Below are positions 27,554 through 36,718 of a DNA stretch of 60,161 bases, piece by piece. The notes below the pieces were generated by a model. That model ran no database searches, had not been told where the DNA came from, and saw only the letters and a program-made list of their open reading frames with translations. Position 1 is the stretch's first letter. Each line of letters starts with the position of its first letter. Source of the stretch: Fimbriimonas sp. (GTDB taxonomy: Bacteria > Armatimonadota > Fimbriimonadia > Fimbriimonadales > Fimbriimonadaceae); the NCBI GenBank assembly GCA_031292555.1, contig JARLGV010000054.1, forward strand, positions 1 through 60,161, read 5' to 3'. A program made the position numbers and the translations under genes.

Positions 27554-29068
27554 CTACCGACGCAAGTCACTTTGGTGGCTCCAAGTGACAGTCTTTGCTC
27601 CATGCAAGCCGTCGACGAATTTCCTTAGTTTCGCTGCATATTCAACGGACGTGATCGGTGGAAGGTCCGCCCGGGTCTTGTAGGCTCCTTCGTTCACAGA
27701 GAAGACTTGGCCTTCTCCGTCTGTAATGTGGATGGCGGCCCCTTCTGGCGCATTGAGCATGTCGCGCAACTCCGATCGCCCAAAGCGGATTACCTTCGGC
27801 AGTTCCTTGAACAACTTGAAGACCGTGTGGCTCGGCGGATCTGTTTGCTTCCACAAGTGGAGAAGCTTGATGCCATTTGGCGCCGCCGCCACAATCTCGT
27901 TGGTGTCCCAGTCGAAGTAGATGCGTGGCGGAAGGTCGTCTTGAAATCGCCGCGGGTCTGGTTGGAAAAACCTGTCGCATGAGAGCAGTGAAGCGTTGTA
28001 GGGATCCCAATGGATGACTTGACCGTCGGCAAAGACAAACTCAGACGGATCTAGATGCGAAGGGGCTTCTGCCGGCAAGAAGAACCGATTGAAGTGGTCA
28101 AAACCCCTGCTCATGATGCTCTCGGGATCCCCGGAGTGTTCCGCGCCGACAAAGGTATGCCCCAATTCGTGGATCACCGCTCCCAAACCCGTCGAAGCAA
28201 GGCCCCACATATTGCTGCGACCCATGCTATCGTCATAAAGCACCTTGGGATCGAGCGGCGTGGAGTCTGAAAACGCCCTTTCGACGTCGCGAATGCTATC
28301 TGGCCATCCGCACATTGAAAGCGAAGAGAAGAGTCCCATGTCTCCGCCGCCCCAAGCAATGTGGGCGAAAGCTCTCTTAGTGTCGGGATCATATCGTGAG
28401 AAGGCCATCACGACGATATTCTTCTGATGATTGAAGAGCCCTTGTTTGCCCAGCCACGGATAGATGAGATCGTAGAGTTCGTTTCCGGTCTTTGTCCGCA
28501 ATTGGTCGGCGGTTGCCGGGTACTTCAGGGTACGAACTCTCACATGCCCGGAAGAGTCAAGGTCAAGCGGAAACGTCTTACGGCCGAATCCAGAATCGTT
28601 AAGACTCTCTGCCGTCAAGGTTTGCATCAGCTTGGCGGCCGTATCGAGTTTCTCCCGGTAATTCTGCTTGTCGTTCAGATTCTGTGTGATGTAGAAAGTA
28701 TCTCCATCGCTGGCCGTCAAGTAGATAACGTTTACCTTGTACATCGAGGCGATGGGCTTGTAGACCAAATCCAGGCTAGCTTGGCTGGTTCCGTCGCTGA
28801 CCCTCAGGTGATTGACTCCGGGAACCAACTCGACGAGGAGGCGAAATCGCTTGTTAACTACTCGCCCAGTGTTTCGACCGTCTGCCGACGGGTCCTGAGG
28901 ATTTACTACGTAGATGCGCCCATCATTGGCAAGCCCTCTTAGGAGCGCCACCGGATATCGAATCTGATCCCCAGTTCGAAGATTCACAAACTGGATCTGC
29001 GGATTTCCGGTAATCAACGATAGAGCAAGGATAAGGCATATAGACACTAACTGCAGATTATGTCGCAC
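27554..29068 (-). CDS. Secreted zinc metallopeptidase
   Basis: A 504-residue exported protein (GTG at 29068) with a signal peptide at residues 1-21. Its zinc site is HELGHTFVGAEH, His300, Glu301, His304 and a third His311, a zincin with one residue more than the metzincin HExxHxxGxxH spacing. PESIMSRGF follows and could be a Met-turn-like element. The N-terminal ~110 residues form a beta domain, possibly Ig-like. The set-up (beta domain plus HExxH) reminds of the PF12044-type metallopeptidases, but this is tentative. A SARP-type direct repeat lies 11 bp upstream of the start, in its orientation, so the adjacent regulator may control it. Confidence 0.75.
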   Translation of the reverse strand: MRHNLQLVSICLILALSLITGNPQIQFVNLRTGDQIRYPVALLRGLANDGRIYVVNPQDPSADGRNTGRVVNKRFRLLVELVPGVNHLRVSDGTSQASLDLVYKPIASMYKVNVIYLTASDGDTFYITQNLNDKQNYREKLDTAAKLMQTLTAESLNDSGFGRKTFPLDLDSSGHVRVRTLKYPATADQLRTKTGNELYDLIYPWLGKQGLFNHQKNIVVMAFSRYDPDTKRAFAHIAWGGGDMGLFSSLSMCGWPDSIRDVERAFSDSTPLDPKVLYDDSMGRSNMWGLASTGLGAVIHELGHTFVGAEHSGDPESIMSRGFDHFNRFFLPAEAPSHLDPSEFVFADGQVIHWDPYNASLLSCDRFFQPDPRRFQDDLPPRIYFDWDTNEIVAAAPNGIKLLHLWKQTDPPSHTVFKLFKELPKVIRFGRSELRDMLNAPEGAAIHITDGEGQVFSVNEGAYKTRADLPPITSVEYAAKLRKFVDGLHGAKTVTWSHQSDLRR

Positions 29069-29079
29069 TCGGTTGTGTG

Positions 29080-29097
29080 TCCCTACGAAACCCTTAC
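29080..29097 (-). promoter_or_regulatory. SARP-type heptamer direct repeat, site A
   Basis: Read on the minus strand: GTAAGGG TTTC GTAGGGA, two heptamers with an 11-bp period. This is the spacing known for SARP regulator sites. It lies between the divergent metallopeptidase and SARP genes and could act on either. Two close relatives are at 32430-32447 and 43009-43026. Confidence 0.62.
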
Positions 29098-29154
29098 ATA
29101 GTCATTGACCGGAAGGTCGCGACTTGGTACATTCCTCGTGCAGTCCCGGACCCT

Positions 29155-32100
29155 ATGTTCCAACTTTCGCGCCTTCAATTGTTTGGACGGCTTATGCTCA
29201 ATCTAGAGGGCGGCGAACCCGTGCGCTTTCGCACGCGCTACAGCCAGATGCTGATCGCCTATCTGGCTATCAAGAACGGTCAAGAAGTATCGCGTGAGGC
29301 ACTTATCGATGCGATTTGGCCAGAAGTGGATCTGCCGATCGGTCGCAACCGACTGAACACTGAGCTCTCCTACCTTCGATCTGGACTTGACAGGGCATCC
29401 GCCTCGATCCCGCTTTTAGAAGTCGATCGGCAGTTCATACGACTGAGAACTGACGCCCTGAACATTGATCTAGTCCAAGCCTACGGGCTCGTGGCGAGGT
29501 CCGCCCTAGAAAGCGAACCACTTGCGCAACGATTCGAGGTTTTGACCGAGGCGCTCAACATCGGAACGCAACCATTGCTTTCCGATTTACGCGCGGATTG
29601 GATCGATGACGAGTCCGCGCGATTCGAATCCTCGATCATCCAGGCGTCCCTTTCGCTTTCACGCAATCTGCGATTAGCGGGCGACGTACTATCGGCCTTG
29701 GACTGTGTCCAACGAACGCTTGCGAGAACCGAAAGCGAAGCCCTCTACCTTGCCCAACTCCGACTTGCGTCCGAGGCCCGGAGGCCAGCCGATACGGTCC
29801 GAGCATACGAGCGATATGTGAAGTTCCTTGCTGAAAGTCAAGGTGCACCCGCATCCACAGAAGCGACCGGTCTTGTCGAATTAGCGCGACGGAACTTGGC
29901 AAAGGGAGGCACTCGAACGCTGCAACGAGGACCGGATTCATTGGCGCCTATTCCCCAGCCAATCGACCGATTCGTTGGCCGAGAGCGAGATCTCAGACAC
30001 CTGACTGGCTTGATTTCAAAGCACCGGCTTGTCAGTCTAGTCGGCATCGGCGGCGTTGGAAAGACTCGCCTGATGGTGCAAGTCTGCCTGAAAAAGGTCG
30101 ACATCGAAAGCGCGGAGGTGGCTTGGATTCCACTGACGGAAGTGAGCGACTCGGCTGGCATGATTCGGTTGATCGCTGAAGCTTTTGGCTACCGAGATGC
30201 GTCCGGGCGCGGTCTTGAGTTTGTGGCAAGTATTCTGCGTGAACGCAGAGTTACGCTTGCACTAGACAATTTCGAGCATCTCCCCGACGAGTGTTCGCAG
30301 GTGCTCGGCCAACTGCTGCTCTCGACTGAGGCCCTAAGGTGCGTCGTCACTTCGAGGCGTCAACTGGGGTTAACCGGTGAGGCGGTTTTCCGCTGTCGAC
30401 CCTTGAGTCTCCCCATAGATGGCAACGCCGACTTGGAGCCAACTCAATGCGAGTCGATGCAGTTCCTGTTGGATAGGGTCCAGCATGTACGTCCGGGATA
30501 CCGAGCTGACGACCAAAGCACAAGCGCCTTGGTTCGAATTTGCAGAAGGGTGGACGGGTTACCTCTTGCGCTTGAACTCGTGGCTTCTCGTTTCGGAGTT
30601 CTCGGCGAAACGGAAATTGAGGAAGAGTTGGCAAACCCGACTCGCCTGCTTGTTTCAACTGATCTCAATCGAGAGGCAAGGCACGTGTCGCTTGAAACGG
30701 CAGTCGCGTGGAATTACGAAACACTCAATGGTAACGCTAGAGAGGTCCTCGACAATCTGTGCGTTTTTGCAGGGCCCTGCGATCTGGCCAAGCTCCGGTC
30801 TGTCTTTCCCAATGATCAACTCGTTGAGAGTCTCAATGAACTGCATGGCCTCTCGATGCTGCATGCAGAGCCGAGGATCGGTCGCATGCGGTTTTCCGTT
30901 CTTCAGACCATTCGCGACGTCGTTCAACTACGCATGGGGCAAGGGCGCCTTTACGAACTGCGCACCAGCCATGCCGCGCATTTTGGGCGCATGACGGGCC
31001 AAGCGAGACCCGGTTTGATATCAGGTGAGTCAAGCCAGATAGCGGAGGCATTGGACAGCGACTACGTCGAGATCCTTGCAGCGATCGATTTTCTTAGTGT
31101 CGAGGATCCGGCATCGGCGATCCGGATGCTCGTCGATTTGGAGCACTACTGGCGCATGAGGGACCGTCAGGCCGAGATCCTTCCGAGATTTCGAAAGGTC
31201 GCATTTTTGGATGTGCCGGAATCAGCTCGCGCGCTTCGCGCGTACGCTTTCTTGGCTCACGTCATGGGGAGGCTCGACGAGGCGAAACCAGTCATCGAGA
31301 CCGCTTACGAGCGAGCCACCCAATCCAAGGACTCAAATGCCATTGCTGCTTCGGCGTTGCTATTGAGTTATCCGACCTACTCCACGAACCGCCGTTCTTT
31401 GCTGGAAGAGGCCGAAGAAGCGGCTGCCGACGCGATCGCCCCGTGGCTTTCACTCGTGAAAATCGAAGATGCAATGGCGATGTGGCAGGGCGGAGAGTGG
31501 GTGATCGGCAAGCAGATGGCCATGAGCGCACTGGCCCTTGCCGAAGAAACCCGATGCGATTGGCTGATAGCCTATCTTGTGAATGAGCTCTCCTATATGC
31601 AAGTACAGGCGTTTGAGCTCTTGGACGCGAAGGCATCCATCATCCGCTACCTGGAACTCTCTAGCCGTTATGGGGGCGAGCGGTCGCGAAAATCTGTATC
31701 GCCGATGCTCGGCACGGTTGAGCTATACCTGGGTAACAGAGAGCTTGCCCGGCAGGTTACGATGGAAGGCATTCAGCAGTGTCGCGAACTGGGATTGGAC
31801 TACGCCGTCGCTAACGAACTCTCTCGCCTTGCCGGAATCGAAGCCAAATGCCTCTTGATCGACGATGCTCTTGAACACGAAACCGAAGCAAGTCAAATGA
31901 GGGAGAGAATCCGCTTTCCCGGATATCTGGCGGTAACGGCAATTAACCGAGCGAGGATCGCATTCTATTGCGGAGACCAGCAGGACGCTCACTACTGGCT
32001 CCGTCTTGCCTCGCCGCATATCGCTGACAATACTTCGTCCCCGCTTCGCCAAACTTACGACTGGTTGTCCGCACAGCTTCAAATAGGTCGCGGTTACTTC

Positions 32101-32433
32101 CAAGAGGCACGACAGATCGCCATTTCGCTCGCCGTGGCTCGGGACAAACAAGGCAATGGATACGGAACCGCCGAAGCCCTCGAAACGGCAGCTCTGGCTA
32201 TGGCCAACATTGGGCAGTTGCACAGCGCGGCTAGGCTCGCCCAGCACGCGGTTTTGCTGCGGGACAGAGTCCATGCAAAGGTTCCACCGGCAGATGAGCG
32301 ATGGCGAAATTCCATGTTGAGCCTGATCGGTACAGGGCTAGCCGGAGAAACTATGCGAAGCATCAGCCACCCCGATCCTTCAATTGGCCTAGACTTCGCC
32401 GACTTACTGGCGACTCTCGAAACCAGCACGTAA
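29155..32433 (+). CDS. SARP-type transcriptional regulator with NB-ARC and TPR domains
   Basis: A 1092-residue AfsR-like regulator. ATG at 29155 is preferred because it leaves 86 bp for promoters; a GTG at 29077 would overlap the SARP-type repeat. Order: OmpR-like winged helix (1-~90, REALIDAIWPEVDLP), BTAD (~95-240), NB-ARC ATPase (~270-540) with P-loop GIGGVGKTR (297-305), Walker B LALDNFEHL and the sensor VVTSRRQLGLTGE, then a long alpha-helical TPR-like region to the end. Such proteins are ATP-controlled activators of secondary metabolite genes. It is followed by the acyl-ACP operon, and heptamer repeats matching SARP sites occur at its own divergent promoter, before that operon and before a second methyltransferase. 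Confidence 0.88.
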   Translation: MFQLSRLQLFGRLMLNLEGGEPVRFRTRYSQMLIAYLAIKNGQEVSREALIDAIWPEVDLPIGRNRLNTELSYLRSGLDRASASIPLLEVDRQFIRLRTDALNIDLVQAYGLVARSALESEPLAQRFEVLTEALNIGTQPLLSDLRADWIDDESARFESSIIQASLSLSRNLRLAGDVLSALDCVQRTLARTESEALYLAQLRLASEARRPADTVRAYERYVKFLAESQGAPASTEATGLVELARRNLAKGGTRTLQRGPDSLAPIPQPIDRFVGRERDLRHLTGLISKHRLVSLVGIGGVGKTRLMVQVCLKKVDIESAEVAWIPLTEVSDSAGMIRLIAEAFGYRDASGRGLEFVASILRERRVTLALDNFEHLPDECSQVLGQLLLSTEALRCVVTSRRQLGLTGEAVFRCRPLSLPIDGNADLEPTQCESMQFLLDRVQHVRPGYRADDQSTSALVRICRRVDGLPLALELVASRFGVLGETEIEEELANPTRLLVSTDLNREARHVSLETAVAWNYETLNGNAREVLDNLCVFAGPCDLAKLRSVFPNDQLVESLNELHGLSMLHAEPRIGRMRFSVLQTIRDVVQLRMGQGRLYELRTSHAAHFGRMTGQARPGLISGESSQIAEALDSDYVEILAAIDFLSVEDPASAIRMLVDLEHYWRMRDRQAEILPRFRKVAFLDVPESARALRAYAFLAHVMGRLDEAKPVIETAYERATQSKDSNAIAASALLLSYPTYSTNRRSLLEEAEEAAADAIAPWLSLVKIEDAMAMWQGGEWVIGKQMAMSALALAEETRCDWLIAYLVNELSYMQVQAFELLDAKASIIRYLELSSRYGGERSRKSVSPMLGTVELYLGNRELARQVTMEGIQQCRELGLDYAVANELSRLAGIEAKCLLIDDALEHETEASQMRERIRFPGYLAVTAINRARIAFYCGDQQDAHYWLRLASPHIADNTSSPLRQTYDWLSAQLQIGRGYFQEARQIAISLAVARDKQGNGYGTAEALETAALAMANIGQLHSAARLAQHAVLLRDRVHAKVPPADERWRNSMLSLIGTGLAGETMRSISHPDPSIGLDFADLLATLETST

Positions 32434-32447
32434 GGGTTTTGTAAGGG
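32430..32447 (+). promoter_or_regulatory. SARP-type heptamer direct repeat, site B
   Basis: GTAAGGG TTTT GTAAGGG, a perfect heptamer repeat with an 11-bp period, at the very end of the SARP gene and about 100 bp before the acyl-ACP desaturase start. A good -10 eight bases downstream is not evident (AATCGT at 32456-32461 is weak), so the exact promoter is uncertain. Confidence 0.68.
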
Positions 32448-32548
32448 CAACGCTGAATCGTCATCTGGTGGTTAAGGCCCCGTGAGAGAGATGAGCCAAT
32501 TGTCATTCGGGGAAATCGATAACGTTGGTAAGAGGTGAACGCTTAACT

Positions 32549-33655
32549 GTGAAAGCCATCGTTAACCTGGAGCCTGGCATCAAACAGCTTGTCGTCGACG
32601 AGAGTCCGAACAGATGCCCCGAATTGCTCAGCAAAGCACAGCGTGAACGTGCCCTTGAACGGTCATTTGTCGGCCTGTACAAGTGGTACATCGACCGATC
32701 ACAAAGGAGTCGGTCTTGGAATGCAGATCGAAGCTTTCCGTGGGACCAGTTCGGTAAATCCCATTCACCCGAGATGATGCGCATCCTAGAGGGGTTCTTT
32801 GCCGTCGAGCAATTCAACCCCGACTATGCCGGCAACATCACACATATTGTTCGGGCGTCCTATGGCAGGGCCGGCTTTCAAGTTTCATGGGGTTCAGAGG
32901 AAATGCGGCACAGCGACCTCTGGCGTAACTGCCTGTTGGCAAGCGGCCAGCGGTCGATCGATTGGCTGGATGACTACGTCGCTTTGCTCCGCGGAGGCGA
33001 ATGGACGGTCCCATGGGATGACCCGACTCGGATGCTTCTTTACCAGGTAATCCAAGAGCGGGCAACTCAACTCAACTATCTGAACGCCGCGCAGATTGCG
33101 CGTGGCGACCATCCCACTTCAACCCTCAGGTCAGACGTCGACCCGGTCCTAGCCGAAGTCGCACGTCTCATCGCAATCGACGAAGCTGCTCACTACAACT
33201 TCTTCATCGAGGGCGCTCGCTTGCTGTTCTACTACAAGCCGGAAGAAACCGCTCAAGCGCTGATCGACGTGATCAAGTTCTACTCAATGCCGGGACGCGA
33301 CCTCGTACCGGATTACGCGAGCTTTGCCGATGCACTGAGAGTATCCGAGGTCTTCCTCGTGCGAAAGCACTATTTAGGCGAAACCCTCAAAACGATCCTC
33401 GACAACTTGGGAGTCGCCACCCTTGCCGCCTTGGATGATGGAATCAAGCGCTGTCGATTGGTGCCAGACACGGAAGGCCGGATGCGCGAAACGACCCTGT
33501 TCGAGAGCCTCGATTACGGCAAGCTGGAGGATTCAATCAAAGCCCTTGCAAAGCGAATCAATGCTTACGAGGACGACGCACGGGTCTCCTGTCTGCACCG
33601 AACCCAATTCATCCCGAATCCGGCAATTCCCTCCAAACGAGAAGAGCAAACATGA
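32549..33655 (+). CDS. Soluble acyl-ACP desaturase
   Basis: A 368-residue di-iron protein of the FA_desaturase_2 (stearoyl-ACP desaturase) family. GTG at 32549 is chosen for the AGAGGTGA site ten bases upstream; TTG at 32525 is possible. The di-iron ligands fit: AVEQ (Glu87), EEMRH (Glu118, His121), a middle Glu170 and IDEAAH (Glu212, His215). It would place a double bond in an ACP-bound acyl chain using ferredoxin-type electrons and oxygen. It is the first gene of a five-gene overlapping operon directly after the SARP regulator. Outside plants this family is best known from actinobacteria, so its presence is notable. Confidence 0.88.
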   Translation: MKAIVNLEPGIKQLVVDESPNRCPELLSKAQRERALERSFVGLYKWYIDRSQRSRSWNADRSFPWDQFGKSHSPEMMRILEGFFAVEQFNPDYAGNITHIVRASYGRAGFQVSWGSEEMRHSDLWRNCLLASGQRSIDWLDDYVALLRGGEWTVPWDDPTRMLLYQVIQERATQLNYLNAAQIARGDHPTSTLRSDVDPVLAEVARLIAIDEAAHYNFFIEGARLLFYYKPEETAQALIDVIKFYSMPGRDLVPDYASFADALRVSEVFLVRKHYLGETLKTILDNLGVATLAALDDGIKRCRLVPDTEGRMRETTLFESLDYGKLEDSIKALAKRINAYEDDARVSCLHRTQFIPNPAIPSKREEQT

Positions 33656-33909
33656 TCGATCAAAAACCTTCGCCATTGCATTCCGAGATTATTGGCGTAT
33701 GTGCATCCGTCTTGCGCGTGCCTAACGAAAAGCTGGTCCCCGAAGCACGCTTGGTTGAAGACTTGGACGTTGACTCCCTCTTTGTTGTGGAGTTGGCCAT
33801 GGCGCTGGAGGAGAAATTCCAAATTGAAGTGCCCGAGCAGGAGCTTCCGGCCCTGAAAACCGTGGCGGATATCATCGCTTACATCGAACGCAGAGTCGAG
33901 GCTGCCTAA
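33652..33909 (+). CDS. Acyl carrier protein
   Basis: An 85-residue acidic helical ACP. LDVDSLFVVELAM gives Ser42 for 4'-phosphopantetheine. The length and the later ALKTVADIIAYIERR helix are typical. It overlaps the desaturase (ATGA) and the ketosynthase (TAATG), so all three are made together. A dedicated ACP beside a desaturase and ketosynthase suggests a pathway separate from general fatty-acid synthesis. Confidence 0.92.
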   Translation: MIDQKPSPLHSEIIGVCASVLRVPNEKLVPEARLVEDLDVDSLFVVELAMALEEKFQIEVPEQELPALKTVADIIAYIERRVEAA

Positions 33910-35144
33910 TGGCTCGACGGGTGGTCGTTACGGGCATCGGAGGCGTAACTCCGCTCACCCTAGATATTGAGAGCACCTGGAGCGCCATTAAGGCAGGCGA
34001 CTCTGGCATTCGGCGGATTTCAAAATGGGACAGCACGGGATTTGCGCAGCAAATTGGCGGAGAGATTCTAGGGTTTTGTGCCGACAAATGGATGAACCCA
34101 CGCGAGGCGGCGCTTTGCGACCCGTTCCTTCAGTATGCGGTGGCCGGTGCGACGATGGCTATAAAGGACAGCTGTCTGCTGGACGATCCTTCGCGGGGAG
34201 CAAGGACGGGAACGTGCATCGCAACGGCGGTTGGAGGCATGGGCGTGATGGTTGCCCAACAATCCAACTTAGTCAACAAAGGCCCTCGATTCGTTTCGCC
34301 GATGACGGTTCCCTTTACGATTTGTGATATGGCTTCTGGCTACGTATCCCAGCAGTTCAAGCTGGAAGGACCTAATCACTGCCTCGTCAGCGCGTGCGCA
34401 TCCGGAGCGAGCGCAGTCGGAGAGGCCTATTACATGATTGTCCGAGGTTCGGTCGAAGCCATGGTCGTTGGCGCCTCCGACGCCACCGTTCCTGTTCATT
34501 CGGCCGCGTTCGCAGCGGCGCGAGCACTCTCCACCTCGAACGAGGAACCCGCCAAAGCTTCCCGCCCGTTCGACGCCAAGCGCGATGGCTTCGTCATCAG
34601 CGAAGGTTCGGCAGTCCTTGTTCTAGAGGAACTGGAGCAGGCAAGGTCGCGCGGCGTGCGAATCTACGGTGAAGTCGTCGGCTATGGATCTTGCTCGGAC
34701 GCGTACCACATGACGGCGCCCGATCCAACTGGCAAGGGTGCGGTCCGAGCCATGCGGGAAGCGATCTTCATGGCGAGCATTGACCCAAAGTCGGTTGGAT
34801 ACGTCAATGCCCATGCAACGTCAACCCCTTTGGGAGACCGCATTGAGGTGGCCGCATTACGAACTGTTTTTGGAGATCACATTGACTCCCTTCCCGTCAG
34901 CGGTACGAAGTCGATGACGGGCCACATGATCGGCGCGGCGGGTTCGATAGAGGCCATCTTCTGTTTGTTAGCATTTCGTGACGATGTATTGCCTCCCACC
35001 ATCAATCAAGATCACCCGGATCCCGATTGCGCGATTGACACCATTGCAAACGTCGCGCGGCACCATTCCGTCGAATACGCACTCTCCAACTCTTTTGGCT
35101 TTGGCGGCCACAACGTGTCGCTTCTCTTTCGCCGATGGATATGA
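33909..35144 (+). CDS. Beta-ketoacyl-ACP synthase II (FabF-type)
   Basis: A 411-residue thiolase-fold enzyme that joins malonyl-ACP to an acyl chain. The active Cys163 is in VSACASGASAV, and the two His are in VNAHATSTPLGD and TKSMTGHMIGAAGS, the usual Cys-His-His set with the Lys in KSMTGH. A terminal SNSFGFGGHNVSLLFR is typical of FabF. It has no second domain, so it is not a PKS module. It is coupled to the ACP (shared A) and to the next gene by overlap. A housekeeping fabF would normally sit with other fab genes, which are absent here, so this copy is probably pathway-specific. Confidence 0.9.
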   Translation: MARRVVVTGIGGVTPLTLDIESTWSAIKAGDSGIRRISKWDSTGFAQQIGGEILGFCADKWMNPREAALCDPFLQYAVAGATMAIKDSCLLDDPSRGARTGTCIATAVGGMGVMVAQQSNLVNKGPRFVSPMTVPFTICDMASGYVSQQFKLEGPNHCLVSACASGASAVGEAYYMIVRGSVEAMVVGASDATVPVHSAAFAAARALSTSNEEPAKASRPFDAKRDGFVISEGSAVLVLEELEQARSRGVRIYGEVVGYGSCSDAYHMTAPDPTGKGAVRAMREAIFMASIDPKSVGYVNAHATSTPLGDRIEVAALRTVFGDHIDSLPVSGTKSMTGHMIGAAGSIEAIFCLLAFRDDVLPPTINQDHPDPDCAIDTIANVARHHSVEYALSNSFGFGGHNVSLLFRRWI

Positions 35145-36718
35145 ATGCCTGCAAGATAGAATACAGCCGCTCGGCCACAGTGGATTGCATTGAATGGGTC
35201 CGAAATTACGCTAGAACACGACTCAATACGCTCCTAGCCGACGAACGAGGGTGTTTACCGCCAAATGTGTTTCTTGATTTTGGTCGCCGGGGGTTACTCG
35301 GTCTGACCGCGTCACGGGAGTTGGGCGGTTGTGAGTTGCTTCCTGGCGATGCGCTGAGGGTATTGCGCCAGATCTCGATCGTCGATCTCTCGTTGGGAAA
35401 CGCGATTGCGATGCACAACTTTCTTGGCGGCTTTGTCATTCTGGAGCACGCGTCTCCAGAGTTACGTCGAGAATATGCCCGAGACTTCGCCATGGGCAGG
35501 CAAATCGCCGCCTTTGCTCTGACAGAAGAATGTGCCGGATCTGACCCGCGGAGGATTGAAATGTCCGCAACTCAGCAAGCCGATGGAACATGGGTTCTCA
35601 ACGGACGCAAGATCTGGTCTGGGCTCGCCGCTTGGGCCAGCGTCGCCGCTGTCTTTGCGGTTGCAAAGAGCTTTGACGGAACAGAACTTGGGATTACAGG
35701 ATACGTTGTGCCACTCGATCTTCTTGGCGTTCGGCATGGGTCGGAAGCGATGACGATGGGACTGCGCAGCGTCGTTCAAAGCGAGCTTGTCTTCGACAGT
35801 GTTGGAGTTTCGCCGGAGCACGTTCTGGGACCAGTTGGTCAAGGTCTGATGGTTGCTCAAAGCGCAATGATGCCGAGTCGCTTCGCAATGGCTGTCTTCG
35901 CAAATGCCGCGATGCTGCGAAGCATATCGATTCTGAGGAGATACGTTGGGCAACGCCGCATCGGTTCTGGGCCGATGTCGGAGAACCCCCACATCGCCGA
36001 TGTATTTGCTCAAGAGACAGCTCGAACTCACGCGCTCAACTTGTTCCTAGAAGCCAATTTCCAGCGACTCAATGAAGGCGCGACTCCGAGCGACCTGATG
36101 TACTTGGTTGCGAAGATCGTTGGTCCCGAGCAAGGTTGGAACACGGTAGACAGGGTCATTCAACTGCTTGGCGGACGCGGCTATATGGAGCCCAACGCGG
36201 TTGCGCGAATCGCCCGGGATGCGCGTGTCTTGCGGATATTCGAGGGGCCTACCGAAGCGATGACTTCGTACTTGGGATCGTTCGCTTCGCTAAAATCGCA
36301 TTCCATCGAGGAAACGTTTGCCAAGTTGGATGCGACGGATCTGTTCGAACTGATCCGACAAAGACTAACTGAAGGTAACCCAAGGAACCTAGGCAACCAA
36401 CACCGGCATCGTACCGAGATCCAGCGCCTCCAATATGGGCTCGGGACGCTAACCGCTTTCGCCCTCTACTTTGCTTGCGTTCGGCAGTTTGCGAGCGACG
36501 ACGACTCCGACCAGATTGCGGTGCGTCTATGTGAGGAGACTTTCTTCCAGCTGCTAGATACACCCATTCAGTTCGAAGCATGGTGTCCCCGCGAGACCTC
36601 CGACCGCCTCGGTAAGAGATTGGAGGCGCAGGTTGGAGCTATTGAAGAGTCAAAAGGCGGACCCTCACGCGATGTCGATCCTATGCTGCACGGGTTCCCT
36701 GAGGTTACCAATGTGTGA
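35135..36718 (+). CDS. Acyl-CoA/acyl-ACP dehydrogenase-like flavoprotein
   Basis: A 527-residue ACAD-family protein. AFALTEECAGSDP and NGRKIWSGLAAWA are the FAD-binding loops, LLGGRGYMEPNAVARIARDARVLRIFEGPTEAM holds the Glu of IFEGP where the catalytic base lies in many family members. About 130 residues follow the core, as in VLCAD/ACAD9-like proteins; their role is unknown. It might form a double bond in an acyl chain bound to the neighbouring ACP, or act on CoA esters. ATG at 35135 is used; ATG at 35141 also overlaps the fabF stop (ATGA). Next gene overlaps by 8 bp. Confidence 0.85.
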   Translation: MDMNACKIEYSRSATVDCIEWVRNYARTRLNTLLADERGCLPPNVFLDFGRRGLLGLTASRELGGCELLPGDALRVLRQISIVDLSLGNAIAMHNFLGGFVILEHASPELRREYARDFAMGRQIAAFALTEECAGSDPRRIEMSATQQADGTWVLNGRKIWSGLAAWASVAAVFAVAKSFDGTELGITGYVVPLDLLGVRHGSEAMTMGLRSVVQSELVFDSVGVSPEHVLGPVGQGLMVAQSAMMPSRFAMAVFANAAMLRSISILRRYVGQRRIGSGPMSENPHIADVFAQETARTHALNLFLEANFQRLNEGATPSDLMYLVAKIVGPEQGWNTVDRVIQLLGGRGYMEPNAVARIARDARVLRIFEGPTEAMTSYLGSFASLKSHSIEETFAKLDATDLFELIRQRLTEGNPRNLGNQHRHRTEIQRLQYGLGTLTAFALYFACVRQFASDDDSDQIAVRLCEETFFQLLDTPIQFEAWCPRETSDRLGKRLEAQVGAIEESKGGPSRDVDPMLHGFPEVTNV